Both the position numbers and the translations under genes were made by a program. The notes beneath the pieces were generated by a model that was not told where the DNA came from, made no database searches, and saw only the letters and a list, made by a program, of their open reading frames with translations. From the NCBI RefSeq assembly GCF_002302565.1, contig NZ_CP022382.1:62001-126000 (forward strand): DNA of 64,000 bases, in the 5' to 3' direction. This DNA is from Capnocytophaga canimorsus. Lineage in GTDB: Bacteria; Bacteroidota; Bacteroidia; Flavobacteriales; Flavobacteriaceae. Below are positions 51,265 through 61,048 of the stretch, one piece after another. Positions within the stretch are counted from its first letter, which is position 1, and every line of letters begins with the position of its first letter.

Positions 51265-53157
51265 ATGAAACAGATAACTTCTTTACTGATGATGAGTCTT
51301 TACACTGCCCTAGCTGTGGCACAACAACCGCTTTCTCCTGAAAAACTTTGGGAGCTGGATAGAGTAGGCGCTATTGGGGTTTCTACTGACAAACAATTTG
51401 TACTTTTTTCTGTAACCACACCCAAAGTTGCTGAAAATACATTTTCTAAATCGTACTTTAAGTTAGCCATAAATGGCGGAGTGGCAATTCCTATTTCTAA
51501 GGAAGAAGTGGAAAAGCAAACCGAAAAGCGTAATGTACAAGGGGATAAGAAACTGATTCATAAGTCGGTAAAAATCAAATCTGTTTTAGCACCCGATTTC
51601 TATGAAGATTTGCAAAAATCTTCTGGGCAAGTTTATACCTCATTAGATCATCGTCATTGGGATAAATGGACTGACGGAACTTATAATCACGTTTTTGTAG
51701 AAGAGCTTAGTTCGGGTAAACAAACTGATATTATGCAAGATTTACCTTATTATTGTCCGCAAGAGCCTTTTGGAAGCACCTCTGACTATATTTGGCATCC
51801 GAATGGTAAAAAGGTACTTTATGTAACTAAGGCTAAAACAGGTACAGCATACGTACAAAGCACCAATACAGATATTTATGAATTTGATTTAGACACTCAA
51901 ACCACCCAAAATCTCACCGAAGGTATGATGGGGTACGATACGCATCCGTCTTTCAGTAAAAGTGGTGTTTTGGCTTGGCTTAGTATGGAAAATGAAGGCA
52001 ATGAAGCCGATAAGAATGATTTGATTATTTTACATAACGGAAAAGCTAAAAATATAACAAAGGCTTGGGACGGTACCGTTTCTGACTACATTTGGAGTGA
52101 AGATGGTAAAAAGATTTATTTTAATGCGTCCATTGATGGTACAGTACAGCTCTTTGAAATCAATCCGTTTGCTAAAAAACCAATGCCTAAACAGCTTACC
52201 AAAGGTGATTTTGATATCAACGGTTTGGTAGGTCAGGTAGCAAATCGAATCATAGTTACTAGAACTGATATGAACCGAGCCGCAGAAATTTATGTATTTA
52301 ATTTAAAAAATAATCAGCTTAGTCAACTTTCTCGGGTTAATGATCAAGCCTATAAATCAATAGCCAAAAGCAAGGTAGAAAAGCGTTACATCGTCACTTC
52401 CGACGGAAAACAAATGCTTACTTGGGTGATTTATCCGCCTGATTTTGACCCTAAAAAGAAGTATCCGACCTTATTATATTGCCAAGGAGGACCTCAATCG
52501 CCTTTGTCGCATTTTTACAGTTTCCGTTGGAACTTTCAATTAATGGCAGCTCAAGGATATATCGTTGTAGCTCCCAATCGTAGGGGAATGCCTGGTCACG
52601 GAGTGGATTGGAATGCTGCAATCAGTGGGGATTGGGGCGGACAAGCAATGCGTGATTATTTGACGGCAATTGATGCTTTAGCACAAGAACCTTTTGTAGA
52701 TAACCAACGCTTAGGGGCCATCGGAGCCAGTTATGGAGGGTATTCGGTATTTTATTTGGCAGGAATACACCAAAAACGATTTAAAACTTTTATCGCTCAT
52801 TGTGGGGTGTTTAACTTGCAAAGTATGTACGGAACCACTGAAGAAATTTTCTTTACCAATAACGAGTTAGGAGGAGCTTATTGGAAAGAAAATAATCCTA
52901 TAGTGCAGAAGTCATATACTGAATTTAATCCTATCCATTGGGTAAATCGTTGGGATACACCTATACTTATTATCCACGGAGGAAAAGATTACAGAGTACC
53001 CAAAGAGCAAGGTTTACAAGCCTTTACTGCTGCACAACTCAGAGGAATAAAGAGTGAATTGCTCTATTTCCCCGATGAAAATCACTGGGTGTTACAACCG
53101 CAAAACGGTATGTTTTGGCAACGCAATTTTTTCCGATGGCTCAAGGAGACATTGTAA
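51265..53157 (+). CDS. S9-family prolyl oligopeptidase-like serine peptidase, exported
   Basis: The 630-aa protein has a signal sequence ending ALAVAQ, an N-terminal beta-propeller (about 30-380; repeated strands such as SDYIWHPNGKKVLYVTKAK and SDYIWSEDGKKIYFNASID) and a C-terminal alpha/beta-hydrolase domain. The catalytic triad is visible: Ser in GASYGGYSV, Asp in HGGKDYRVP and His in DENHWVLQP. The family cleaves short peptides, often after proline or alanine. Location directly upstream of a SusC/SusD/TlpA-like operon and after an amino acid symporter supports peptide scavenging. Confidence 0.93.
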   Translation: MKQITSLLMMSLYTALAVAQQPLSPEKLWELDRVGAIGVSTDKQFVLFSVTTPKVAENTFSKSYFKLAINGGVAIPISKEEVEKQTEKRNVQGDKKLIHKSVKIKSVLAPDFYEDLQKSSGQVYTSLDHRHWDKWTDGTYNHVFVEELSSGKQTDIMQDLPYYCPQEPFGSTSDYIWHPNGKKVLYVTKAKTGTAYVQSTNTDIYEFDLDTQTTQNLTEGMMGYDTHPSFSKSGVLAWLSMENEGNEADKNDLIILHNGKAKNITKAWDGTVSDYIWSEDGKKIYFNASIDGTVQLFEINPFAKKPMPKQLTKGDFDINGLVGQVANRIIVTRTDMNRAAEIYVFNLKNNQLSQLSRVNDQAYKSIAKSKVEKRYIVTSDGKQMLTWVIYPPDFDPKKKYPTLLYCQGGPQSPLSHFYSFRWNFQLMAAQGYIVVAPNRRGMPGHGVDWNAAISGDWGGQAMRDYLTAIDALAQEPFVDNQRLGAIGASYGGYSVFYLAGIHQKRFKTFIAHCGVFNLQSMYGTTEEIFFTNNELGGAYWKENNPIVQKSYTEFNPIHWVNRWDTPILIIHGGKDYRVPKEQGLQAFTAAQLRGIKSELLYFPDENHWVLQPQNGMFWQRNFFRWLKETL

Positions 53158-53316
53158 CGTCTGTTTTTGTCTCATTAAGTAGTTTTAAACTGAATGAAAT
53201 ATAGGGATTGAGTTAAAAATACAATAGATGTAAGGTATATGTAGAGTATATTTTTACGTATTGTCTTTTTTTTAGATAAATAATACAGTGTTATTTATTT
53301 TGTATTGTTTTTTTGT

Positions 53317-53324
53317 TATTTTTG
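53317..53324 (+). promoter_or_regulatory. -7 promoter element of the second susC operon
   Basis: TATTTTTG, a perfect TAnnTTTG, lies 69 nt before the susC start in a T-rich region. TTG triplets upstream are closer than the usual 19 nt. Confidence 0.5.
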
Positions 53325-53393
53325 CATAAGATTTCGTTTAGTGTTTAAATGAATGTAGGTTATTGTGTGATTTAAAATCAAATACTTAAATTT

Positions 53394-56300
53394 ATGAAAA
53401 AAGGACTTGTATTATTTTTCGTTTTACTAACCGCTGTGGTTTGGGGGCAAAAAGACGTTACAGGAGTGGTAAAAGACCAGCAGGGCGTACCCGTTATAGG
53501 GGTGAATGTCGTTATCAAAGGAACTAGCAAAGGAGTTTCTACTGATTTTGAAGGTAATTTTGTGTTGTCAGCCAAAGAGGGAAATGTGCTTGTATTTTCG
53601 GCAATTGGTTACAAAACGCAGGAGAAAAAGGTGCTGAAAAACGGAGCTTTTATCTCTGTTGTAATGGAAGAAGATTTGATGGAAATAGGCGAGGTGGTTG
53701 TCACAGGTTATCAGACAGTTGACCCTACTAAAGTAGCTACTTCCTATACTAAAATTGACATTAAAAACTTTGAGCGAAGAGGAACACCTGATGTTATTTC
53801 AGGGATAGAGGGGCTTTCGGCTTCCTTGGTTTTGTCCAACAATCCGAATAACCCGACAGGTTCTAAGGAATTTTCCATTCGTGGGGTTTCTACACTCTCT
53901 GGAGATTCTCGTCCGCTTATTGTTTTGGACGGATTTCAATACGGCGGGAGACTTGAAGACATCAATCCGTATGAGGTAGAAAGTATCACCTTGCTTAAAG
54001 ATGCCGCCTCAGCTTCTATTTATGGAGCAAAATCATCTAACGGAGTAATCGTAATTACAACTCGAAAAGGTAAAGAAGGAAAAACACAAGTGCGTTACAC
54101 TAGCAACCTTACATTTCAAGATAAAATGGATTTGGGGTATATTATGAATCGGGTTTCTTCGTCTAAATTGGTGGATATTCAGCATCAGTATGCTAAGGAA
54201 AATCACAATTTTGTACAAAATTATCAAAAACTTTTTGAAGCGAATAGCCCTTATGCTTCATACTATGCAGCAAATTCAAATCGTGTGTATTATCTTTATG
54301 GATTAAAGAAATATGGGTATATTACCGAACAAGATTTTGATGAGCAGATAGCTCAACTTCGCTTGTATGATAACACGAAAGATATTGAGCGTTTGTATTT
54401 GCAAAGCCCAATTACTAATCAACAAAACATATCAGTATCAGGTGGTTCAGAAGCATTCAAATATCGAACTTCATTGAACTACACACATAGTTTGAAAGGT
54501 GTTAAAAATAATGAGAACCAAAGAGTTATATTTGATTTTATCTCTAATTTGAAATTTAGTCCAAAAGTGAATTTAGATTTTCAAACTAGTTTAACATCAA
54601 ACAATAATTCTTACAAACTCATAGAAGATCAACAGAAAAGTTTGGAACGAAGCGACATTTTTAAAATTGGTTCATATGACCGCTTTTTTGACGAAAAAGG
54701 AAATCCATTATCTGTTTTTAAACCTGGAGGAAATGTAGGGACAAACTCTGGAGGGCTTTTTGGCGGAAAAGACCCTTATGAAATTCAAAGATTGGTTGCT
54801 GCAGGGCTTTTGGACGAAACGTATTACCCAGCACTTGACTTTGGTAAATACACAGCTAAAGACAACGATTGGACGGCACACGTTCAAGGGCTTTTGAATA
54901 TTGAACTTACTGAAGGATTAGTTGCTAAAGTAGGAGGACAATTGAGGAAGAAGGCCTTTAACATAAACAATACATCAGCTGCGGATTCTTGGTATATGAA
55001 AAGTCTTATCAATAATACCACACCATTGTCATTCAGTGGAAATGCCAGAGATTTGATAATTCCTTACGGAGCTCGTTTCAGAGAAACTCGTGGAGAATCT
55101 ATTGATTATTTGTTCCGCACCCAACTTGAATTTAATAGAACATTTGGTGAACATAACATACATTTATTCGCAGGAGCTGAAGCTCAGGAAGACAAAATAC
55201 AACTAACCAGAATCGATCGTTTAGGATATGACCCTAAGTCAAACTTGTATTTACCTACCGATTATAAAACGTTGCGTGATGATATAAACAATGTTTATCA
55301 TCCTAACAAAAGAATTGCTAGTGGTATTCATTTTGATGAAGGTTTTGAAGAATTTCAAAATAGATATATTGCCGCGTATTCTAACTTTTCGTACTTATAT
55401 ACTGATAAATATGTACTCTCCGGAAGCATACGTATTGATCAATCCAATCTTTTTGGAACAGATCCTAAATATCGATACAAACCCTTTTGGTCATTGGCAG
55501 GACGTTGGCGTTTGGGAGAAGAGGCTTTCCTAAAAGATAAAAATATGAAACTTGATTTACGTGCTTCTTATGGAGTTAATGGAAATATTGCCAATAAATA
55601 TGGACCTTTTGATATTGCAGAAAAGAGATTCGAGTATCGAGCAGGAGACATCCTCGCTTTAAATATCACAAATTACAAAATCAACAATTTAAGATGGGAA
55701 AGGTCAGAAACTGCCAATTTTGGAGCGGATTTGTCTTTTTTCAACAATCGTTTAGAATTAGTATTGGATTATTATCGTAAAAATACAACAGATGCTTTGG
55801 CAAAAGTAGATTCCGACCCCACTTTTGGTTCTAATTTTGTTTATCGCAATGATGCCTCTTTAATCAACAATGGGTATGAAGTAATGCTCACTTCTCGAAA
55901 TATTCGTACACCAGATGTACTTTGGGAGACTCAACTCTTCTTCAGATATAATAAATCAAAGATTACTGAAGCAAGTTTTGATACCAGTACAGGAAGACCA
56001 CACAATTTTTCTGGAAAAGTACACAATATGAAAGGTAACGAACCTAACTCTTTGTATGTATTTGAGTATGCTGGGGTTAGTGACACTGGAGAAGGTCAAA
56101 TCCGTAAGGCAGATGGCAGTCTAGTAAAAGTAGAGTATAGTTATAGTACTCCCAGACTTTTCAATTATGATGATTTAAAAGCCGCAGGTACGGTAATACC
56201 TAAATATACGGCTTCAATGAATAACAATTTTACTTACAAAGGACTAGGACTTTCTTTTTTATTTGTGTACCAAGGAGGGCACGTTATGCTCAAAGATAGT

Positions 56301-56681
56301 TATAATGGTTCTCCAACCCAGAATGGGGTTACACTAATGCACAAAGATACTGAAAGAGCTTGGCAAAAACCTGGTGATGAATCTTTTACTGATATTCCTA
56401 AACTTAGTTCAGCCTTGTATAGCAGTATAATTAGTGGTTCAACCAAGAATGTGTTACCTGCCGATTTCATTCGATTAAGAGATGTAGTTTTAAGCTATAC
56501 TCTACCAACAAGCCTCTTAGGTGGGCTTAAAGTCAAAGAATTGACAATAAATATGAGAGCAGGAAATTTATGGCTATGGACTAAAAATAAAGAAGGTATC
56601 GACCCTGAAACACAAGGGTTGGGTATCAGAACCCCTCTATTACCCAAAAGTTATACTATGGGAGTTAATCTAATCTTTTAA
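53394..56681 (+). CDS. SusC/RagA-family TonB-dependent outer membrane transporter (second)
   Basis: The 1095-aa receptor has a signal peptide (MKKGLVLFFVLLTAVVWGQ), a regulatory carboxypeptidase-like domain (DVTGVVKDQQGVPVIGVNVVIKG), a TonB box (GEVVVTGYQ), a plug with SITLLKDAASASIYGAKSSNGVIVITTRKGK and a long barrel ending YTMGVNLIF with the barrel C-terminal phenylalanine. It forms an operon with SusD (11 nt gap) and a TlpA-like lipoprotein. The third gene and the upstream S9 peptidase suggest a peptide or protein-derived ligand rather than a glycan; this is inference. Confidence 0.93.
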   Translation: MKKGLVLFFVLLTAVVWGQKDVTGVVKDQQGVPVIGVNVVIKGTSKGVSTDFEGNFVLSAKEGNVLVFSAIGYKTQEKKVLKNGAFISVVMEEDLMEIGEVVVTGYQTVDPTKVATSYTKIDIKNFERRGTPDVISGIEGLSASLVLSNNPNNPTGSKEFSIRGVSTLSGDSRPLIVLDGFQYGGRLEDINPYEVESITLLKDAASASIYGAKSSNGVIVITTRKGKEGKTQVRYTSNLTFQDKMDLGYIMNRVSSSKLVDIQHQYAKENHNFVQNYQKLFEANSPYASYYAANSNRVYYLYGLKKYGYITEQDFDEQIAQLRLYDNTKDIERLYLQSPITNQQNISVSGGSEAFKYRTSLNYTHSLKGVKNNENQRVIFDFISNLKFSPKVNLDFQTSLTSNNNSYKLIEDQQKSLERSDIFKIGSYDRFFDEKGNPLSVFKPGGNVGTNSGGLFGGKDPYEIQRLVAAGLLDETYYPALDFGKYTAKDNDWTAHVQGLLNIELTEGLVAKVGGQLRKKAFNINNTSAADSWYMKSLINNTTPLSFSGNARDLIIPYGARFRETRGESIDYLFRTQLEFNRTFGEHNIHLFAGAEAQEDKIQLTRIDRLGYDPKSNLYLPTDYKTLRDDINNVYHPNKRIASGIHFDEGFEEFQNRYIAAYSNFSYLYTDKYVLSGSIRIDQSNLFGTDPKYRYKPFWSLAGRWRLGEEAFLKDKNMKLDLRASYGVNGNIANKYGPFDIAEKRFEYRAGDILALNITNYKINNLRWERSETANFGADLSFFNNRLELVLDYYRKNTTDALAKVDSDPTFGSNFVYRNDASLINNGYEVMLTSRNIRTPDVLWETQLFFRYNKSKITEASFDTSTGRPHNFSGKVHNMKGNEPNSLYVFEYAGVSDTGEGQIRKADGSLVKVEYSYSTPRLFNYDDLKAAGTVIPKYTASMNNNFTYKGLGLSFLFVYQGGHVMLKDSYNGSPTQNGVTLMHKDTERAWQKPGDESFTDIPKLSSALYSSIISGSTKNVLPADFIRLRDVVLSYTLPTSLLGGLKVKELTINMRAGNLWLWTKNKEGIDPETQGLGIRTPLLPKSYTMGVNLIF

Positions 56682-56692
56682 ATCTTGAAGAA

Positions 56693-58039
56693 ATGAAAAA
56701 GTTATATTTTTTAAGCATACTGGCAGGAGTTGTAGTTTCCTGCGATAAATATTTGGATATTGAGCCAAAAGGCTCTGTTATTCCTCGTACGGTGGAAGAA
56801 TACGATTTGCTCCTTAACGGGATACATAGTACTTCTAATGAAGATGTTCTGGCACTTACAGCTGATGATTTTAATCTTTATACTTTCAATTCGTCACAGG
56901 CGATAGATGTAAAAAGTCCAGACAACCAAGATTTTCAGTTGTATTCGTGGGGTGATTTTCGGTTTTATAACATAACCTACCCTGTTTCAGCTTGGAACAA
57001 ATCGTATAGTAATATCTATATCAACAATAAAATCATCAATGAGGTAGTACAATCAGACCCTTCACTGAGCTACAAGGAAGAAGATAAATTTAAAATACAA
57101 GCTGAAGCCTATTACAACAGAGCATTGGACTACTTTTTCTTGGCAAACATTTTTGCTAAAGCCTATTCATCTTCAGCTGATAGAGACTTTTCTGTTCCCA
57201 TAGTTACTAAGGCTGATGTAACACAATATAATTTACCAAGAGCAACAGTTAAAGAGGTTTATGATTTTATTATCAATGATTTAGAAAAATCGTTAGAATA
57301 TCTTCCTGCTAAATCAAAAGCGCATATTCGTCCGAATATAGGTTCAGGCTATGCGTTGTTGTCAAGAGTATATCTTTACAAGGGAGATTATCAAAATTCG
57401 TTAGAATATGCTAATAAAGCAATAGGAATTTCTAATGTTACGTTGCAGGATTATGTAAATTTTGATGAAACAAAAATGGAAGAAGCTTATAGCTTTGAAC
57501 AATATTCCATTCGCTATTTTGGTGCAACTGCAGGTTATGGAGGTAGTTTATCTAATAATTTGAAAACTGTTTTAAGCACTACGGACGATGCCCGTTATTA
57601 CAAGTTCTATGAGGTTGATCCAAACTATGGTGAGGGAAGAATATCCTACCAAGTTACACCCAATGCGGCTCCTTCTGTGGGTGAAATGTACATAACTCGT
57701 GCTGAATGCTATGCTCGTTTGGGTAAAAAAGATTTGGCAATCGCCGATTTGAATACGTTACGCGAAAAACGCCTTAAAAATTACACACCTTTGCAATCTG
57801 CTGATTTTTCGTCAGATAAAGATTTGATAAAATTCTGTTTGGAGGAACGAAGACGAGAAACTTTCCAATCACATTTACGCCTGTTTGATGTGAAGCGAAT
57901 GAATTTGGAGCCTGATTTTGCAACCACACTTGTAAAGGAATTTCAGGGAGAAACTTACAAGGCTGAACCAAATTCAGGCAAGTTGGTGCTACCTATTCCT
58001 GCACAAGTAATGAAATTCAACCCTTCTTGGGAAGGATAA
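56693..58039 (+). CDS. SusD/RagB-family nutrient-binding lipoprotein (second)
   Basis: The 448-aa lipoprotein has lipobox VVVSC (Cys near residue 17) followed by DKYLDIEPKGSVIPRTVEEYDLLLNG, the common start of mature SusD proteins. Helical TPR-like segments include EAYYNRALDYFFLANIFAKAY, LPRATVKEVYDFIINDLEKSLEYLP and GYALLSRVYLYKGDYQNSLEYANKAI; near the C-terminus is FCLEERRRETFQSHLRLFDVKRMNLEP. It is partner to the preceding SusC and shorter than the first SusD in this window (522 aa). Confidence 0.92.
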   Translation: MKKLYFLSILAGVVVSCDKYLDIEPKGSVIPRTVEEYDLLLNGIHSTSNEDVLALTADDFNLYTFNSSQAIDVKSPDNQDFQLYSWGDFRFYNITYPVSAWNKSYSNIYINNKIINEVVQSDPSLSYKEEDKFKIQAEAYYNRALDYFFLANIFAKAYSSSADRDFSVPIVTKADVTQYNLPRATVKEVYDFIINDLEKSLEYLPAKSKAHIRPNIGSGYALLSRVYLYKGDYQNSLEYANKAIGISNVTLQDYVNFDETKMEEAYSFEQYSIRYFGATAGYGGSLSNNLKTVLSTTDDARYYKFYEVDPNYGEGRISYQVTPNAAPSVGEMYITRAECYARLGKKDLAIADLNTLREKRLKNYTPLQSADFSSDKDLIKFCLEERRRETFQSHLRLFDVKRMNLEPDFATTLVKEFQGETYKAEPNSGKLVLPIPAQVMKFNPSWEG

Positions 58040-58051
58040 TTAATTTATGTG

Positions 58052-59479
58052 ATGAAAAAAATAAGCATACTTTTGGCTTTTACTATGGTAATTAGCTGTG
58101 GTACGCCAGATAAAAAAGGTAATTTACTTTCGGGAAAAGTTTCAGGAGAAGCCAATAATAATTTGTCGGTTAATTTGCCTATTGACGGGAAATATTTTGC
58201 AGGGAATAATCAGCAAATCAACATTAAAAAAGACGGAAGTTATTCTGTTGAAATTCCTGAGGGAACAATTGGAATGGCTTTTTTACATAATCACTTTGTT
58301 CCAGCCTATTTGTTTGTAGATAAGCAAGAACAATATGTTGTGGATTTTCAGGGTGAAGAAGTTACTTACGACTCCGATAATCAAAAGATGTTTCAATTGT
58401 TCAATGATTTGGAATTGTTTGCTGATGTTCGCAGCACAGTAGATGTGGAAAAGCACACGGACTTGGAGAGTAAAGTCAAGTATTATTCCAAATTATTGCA
58501 ACGAAGAAAAGAAATTCTGGATAAAGCTCGTGAAGAATTGCAACTTTCTAAAGAGGCTTATGAAAAGTTGAAAAATCTGGTAGAATTAAAAGTAGCTGAC
58601 TTGCAATCTGCTGATTTTTTCTTTACATTCCGACTTTTTTACGAACAAACTCCCGAAAAAAACAAGGAATTTGCCAATGTATATTTGAATTCTTGGGAAG
58701 AAATTTATGAAAAAGCCTTTCAAAATCCAGATTTATTGGCGTACGATGGACAAACTGCCTTTCTTTCGCGTTACAGAATGTTACAAGATATTAAAAATAC
58801 AGGAACTTTGCAGTTTGAATCATCTGAAAAGCCTTATTTCATTCGTGAAATTGATTTTTTTCGAACAAATTTACCTCAAAATTTAGTTGAGTATGCTTGG
58901 GCAAATACAATGTACGAAGGGCTGATGCAAGGAAATTTTGAAAAAGAATGGATTACTAATTTTGAAGAATTCAAAACACAATTTCCGAGTAGCAAACTCA
59001 CGGATTTGCTTATTCCTTATGTAAATAAAGTTGTTGAATATCACAATAGTGAGAAAGGTTTTTCTGTGAATTTTGTGGAAAATTATCAAAATATTAACTC
59101 TTTAGATGAACTTTTTGCAAAATATCAAGGAAAAGTGCTTTACATTGATATTTGGGCGACTTGGTGTGTGCCTTGCCGTAAAGAATTACAATATTCTAAG
59201 GAAAATCATTCTACTTTGGAAACAATGGGCGTGATTCCTGTTTATCTCTCGATTGATAAAAATAGTTCTGATAATCAATGGAAAACGATGATTAAAAATC
59301 TGAAATTGGAAGGTGTTCATATCAGAGCCAACGAAGCATTTCAAAAGGAATTGGGCGAGTTTGTTAAGGCAATTCCTCACTATATCATAGTTGGGAAAGA
59401 TGGTAAAATTAAAGAGAAGTCCGCCAAACGTCCTAGTGATAAAAGTCAACTTTTTGAGCAATTAAAAAACTATATTTAA
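58052..59479 (+). CDS. TlpA-family thioredoxin-like lipoprotein in a SusC/SusD operon
   Basis: The 475-aa lipoprotein (lipobox VISC, Cys near residue 16) has an N-terminal beta domain, a long helical middle (about 115-320) and a C-terminal thioredoxin fold with redox motif WATWCVPCRKEL and cis-proline segment AIPHYIIVGKDGK. It begins 9-12 nt after the susD stop (either ATG at 58049 or 58052). It may reduce disulfides of the imported ligand or maintain its SusC/D partners. Overall layout matches the stand-alone lipoprotein at 31734-33107. Confidence 0.9.
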   Translation: MKKISILLAFTMVISCGTPDKKGNLLSGKVSGEANNNLSVNLPIDGKYFAGNNQQINIKKDGSYSVEIPEGTIGMAFLHNHFVPAYLFVDKQEQYVVDFQGEEVTYDSDNQKMFQLFNDLELFADVRSTVDVEKHTDLESKVKYYSKLLQRRKEILDKAREELQLSKEAYEKLKNLVELKVADLQSADFFFTFRLFYEQTPEKNKEFANVYLNSWEEIYEKAFQNPDLLAYDGQTAFLSRYRMLQDIKNTGTLQFESSEKPYFIREIDFFRTNLPQNLVEYAWANTMYEGLMQGNFEKEWITNFEEFKTQFPSSKLTDLLIPYVNKVVEYHNSEKGFSVNFVENYQNINSLDELFAKYQGKVLYIDIWATWCVPCRKELQYSKENHSTLETMGVIPVYLSIDKNSSDNQWKTMIKNLKLEGVHIRANEAFQKELGEFVKAIPHYIIVGKDGKIKEKSAKRPSDKSQLFEQLKNYI

Positions 59480-59509
59480 ACCATTTGACCTTTTTAATCT
59501 GTTGATTTC

Positions 59510-59550
59510 AAAGAACAAAGGAAAAGTTTTAAACTTTTCCTTTGTTCTTT
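59510..59550. terminator. Bidirectional terminator between the susC operon and the truncated receptor gene
   Basis: A 20-bp perfect stem (59510-59529 with 59531-59550, core GAACAAAGGAAAAGTTT) with AAA/TTT ends faces both converging genes. It touches the stop of the truncated receptor gene at 59549. Confidence 0.82.
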
Positions 59551-60031
59551 ATCTTTGTGTAGGAGATATTTTAAAATATACAAAATACTTATAAAGTCGC
59601 CTCTTGGTAGATTTTAGGGCATCTCCACCACTTGCTTGAACAGAATTTTCTACATTGAGAACAATTCTGTCCACTTTTTGTTCTACAAGTTTTTTACGAC
59701 CTTCAACAGTTACGGCTTCCATCTGAATAGACTCATCAATTTTTATAACTCCTAAATCAGTATTTTTGGAAAGTGATACATTTTTGCTGAAAAGTTCCGT
59801 TCCGAATTGTTCTAAAATGAGGGTGTAATTGCCTTTCGGGATTTTCACCAAAAATTTGCCCGAAACATCAGTAAGTGTTCTGTGTACGGGTTTTCCGTCT
59901 TTCTTTAAGATGACATTCAGAAACTCAGCGGGTTTTTGCTGTTGATTTTTCACTTCTCCCGAAAGAGTGATTTCTTGAGAGTAAAGAACAGTAGCAAAAA
60001 GTAAACATAAAAAGGATAACGTGGTTTTCAT
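59549..60031 (-). pseudogene. Truncated TonB-dependent receptor (N-terminal remnant)
   Basis: The 160-aa frame has a signal peptide (MKTTLSFLCLLFATVLYSQ), a carboxypeptidase-regulatory-like domain (ITLSGEVKNQQQKPAEFLNVILKKDGK, GKFLVKIPKGNYTLILEQFG) and the start of a receptor plug (MEAVTVEGRKKLVEQKVDRIVLNVENSVQASGGDAL). In intact receptors about 650 more residues follow (usually LLKxxPGV), but here the sequence changes to STKRRLYKYF and stops in a terminator. The promoter-proximal end is preserved and everything downstream was deleted. A functional short secreted domain cannot be excluded. Confidence 0.8.
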
Positions 60032-60198
60032 ATGATATTGATTATTGGTTTCTACCCTTAAAGACGTATGAAAGAAAAAAATGTTACAAAAACAGAAAAA
60101 TGCTGTTTTAAAAGGAATGGAGTGAACATTTTCAAAATCAAAAAGGATTAGTGAACGGTTATTTTTTTTAGTTTTATGGCAAAATCCAAATTTATGTT

Positions 60199-60228
60199 TT
60201 GTTATTTAAGAAGAATCAATTACTTTTG
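60199..60228 (+). promoter_or_regulatory. Promoter of bamD-rpoZ-coaBC
   Basis: TTG (60199-60201), a 19-nt spacer and a perfect TACTTTTG (60221-60228) stand only 5 nt before the first ATG of the cluster at 60233. The message would be leaderless or start within a few nt of it. Confidence 0.7.
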
Positions 60229-60232
60229 CCAA

Positions 60233-61036
60233 ATGATGAAAATGATGCGAATTATAGTTATAGGACTCTTTAGTGTGCTGTTGCTGAGCTCTTGTGGAGA
60301 GTATCAGAAAGCGCTCAAGTCCGATGATGCCAAAGTAAAATATACAATGGCTGAAGATTTATATAATAAAAAACAATACCGAAAAGCCATTCGCTTGTTT
60401 GAACAAGCTTTACCTCATTATGTAGGTAAGCCTCAAGGAGAAAGATTAGTTTATATGTTTGCTGATTCGTATTACAAAACCAAACAATATTCGTTGGCAA
60501 CGTATCAGTATGAACGTATGCAAAAACTTTATCCCAAAAGCCAAAAGGTAGAAGAGGCTGCTTTTTTGGAAGCAAAGACCTTGTATTTAGAAACCCCTAT
60601 TTATAGTGTTGACCAAACAGCTACATACAAGGCTATTGAGAAGTTACAATATTTTTTGGACAGATACCCAAGTGGTGAGTATTCGATAGAGGCAAACGAG
60701 ATGACTTTGGAACTTCTGATTCGTCTGCAACGCAAGGACTTCGAAATTGCTAAGCAATATAGTCGCATACGTGATTATCAAGCAGCGATAAAGGCTTTGG
60801 ACAATTTTTTGTCAGACAATCCTGGCTCTGTATTCAAAGAAGAAGCCCTTTATATACGCTTACATTCAGCTTATGAATGGGCAATAAATAGCGTTGAAGA
60901 GAAAAAAGCATCTCGCTTAAAAATGGCTAAGGAAGCCTATGACAATTTGTTACGTGCTTTTCCTGAAACGCAATACCGAAAAGAAGCTGAAAAAATGCTT
61001 CAAAAAATAGAAACTTCATTAAAAGAAATGATATAA
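60233..61036 (+). CDS. bamD: Outer membrane protein assembly factor BamD
   Basis: This BAM-complex lipoprotein works with BamA. The type II signal peptide (MRIIVIGLFSVLLLSSC) has lipidated Cys followed by GEYQKALKSDD. TPR-like helices are visible (AEDLYNKKQYRKAIRLFEQALPHY, FADSYYKTKQYSLATYQYERMQKLYPKS, DYQAAIKALDNFLSDNPGS), ending TQYRKEAEKMLQ. Four ATGs are clustered at 60233, 60236, 60242 and 60245. The frame is open from 60176, but the promoter lies inside that extension, which rules it out. rpoZ follows after 12 nt. Confidence 0.93.
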   Translation: MMKMMRIIVIGLFSVLLLSSCGEYQKALKSDDAKVKYTMAEDLYNKKQYRKAIRLFEQALPHYVGKPQGERLVYMFADSYYKTKQYSLATYQYERMQKLYPKSQKVEEAAFLEAKTLYLETPIYSVDQTATYKAIEKLQYFLDRYPSGEYSIEANEMTLELLIRLQRKDFEIAKQYSRIRDYQAAIKALDNFLSDNPGSVFKEEALYIRLHSAYEWAINSVEEKKASRLKMAKEAYDNLLRAFPETQYRKEAEKMLQKIETSLKEMI

Positions 61037-61048
61037 TTTACCATAATT

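Noticed and set aside
60176..60232. Longer BamD starting at 60176
   Set aside because: A full consensus promoter (60199-60228) lies inside the extension and the lipoprotein signal begins later.
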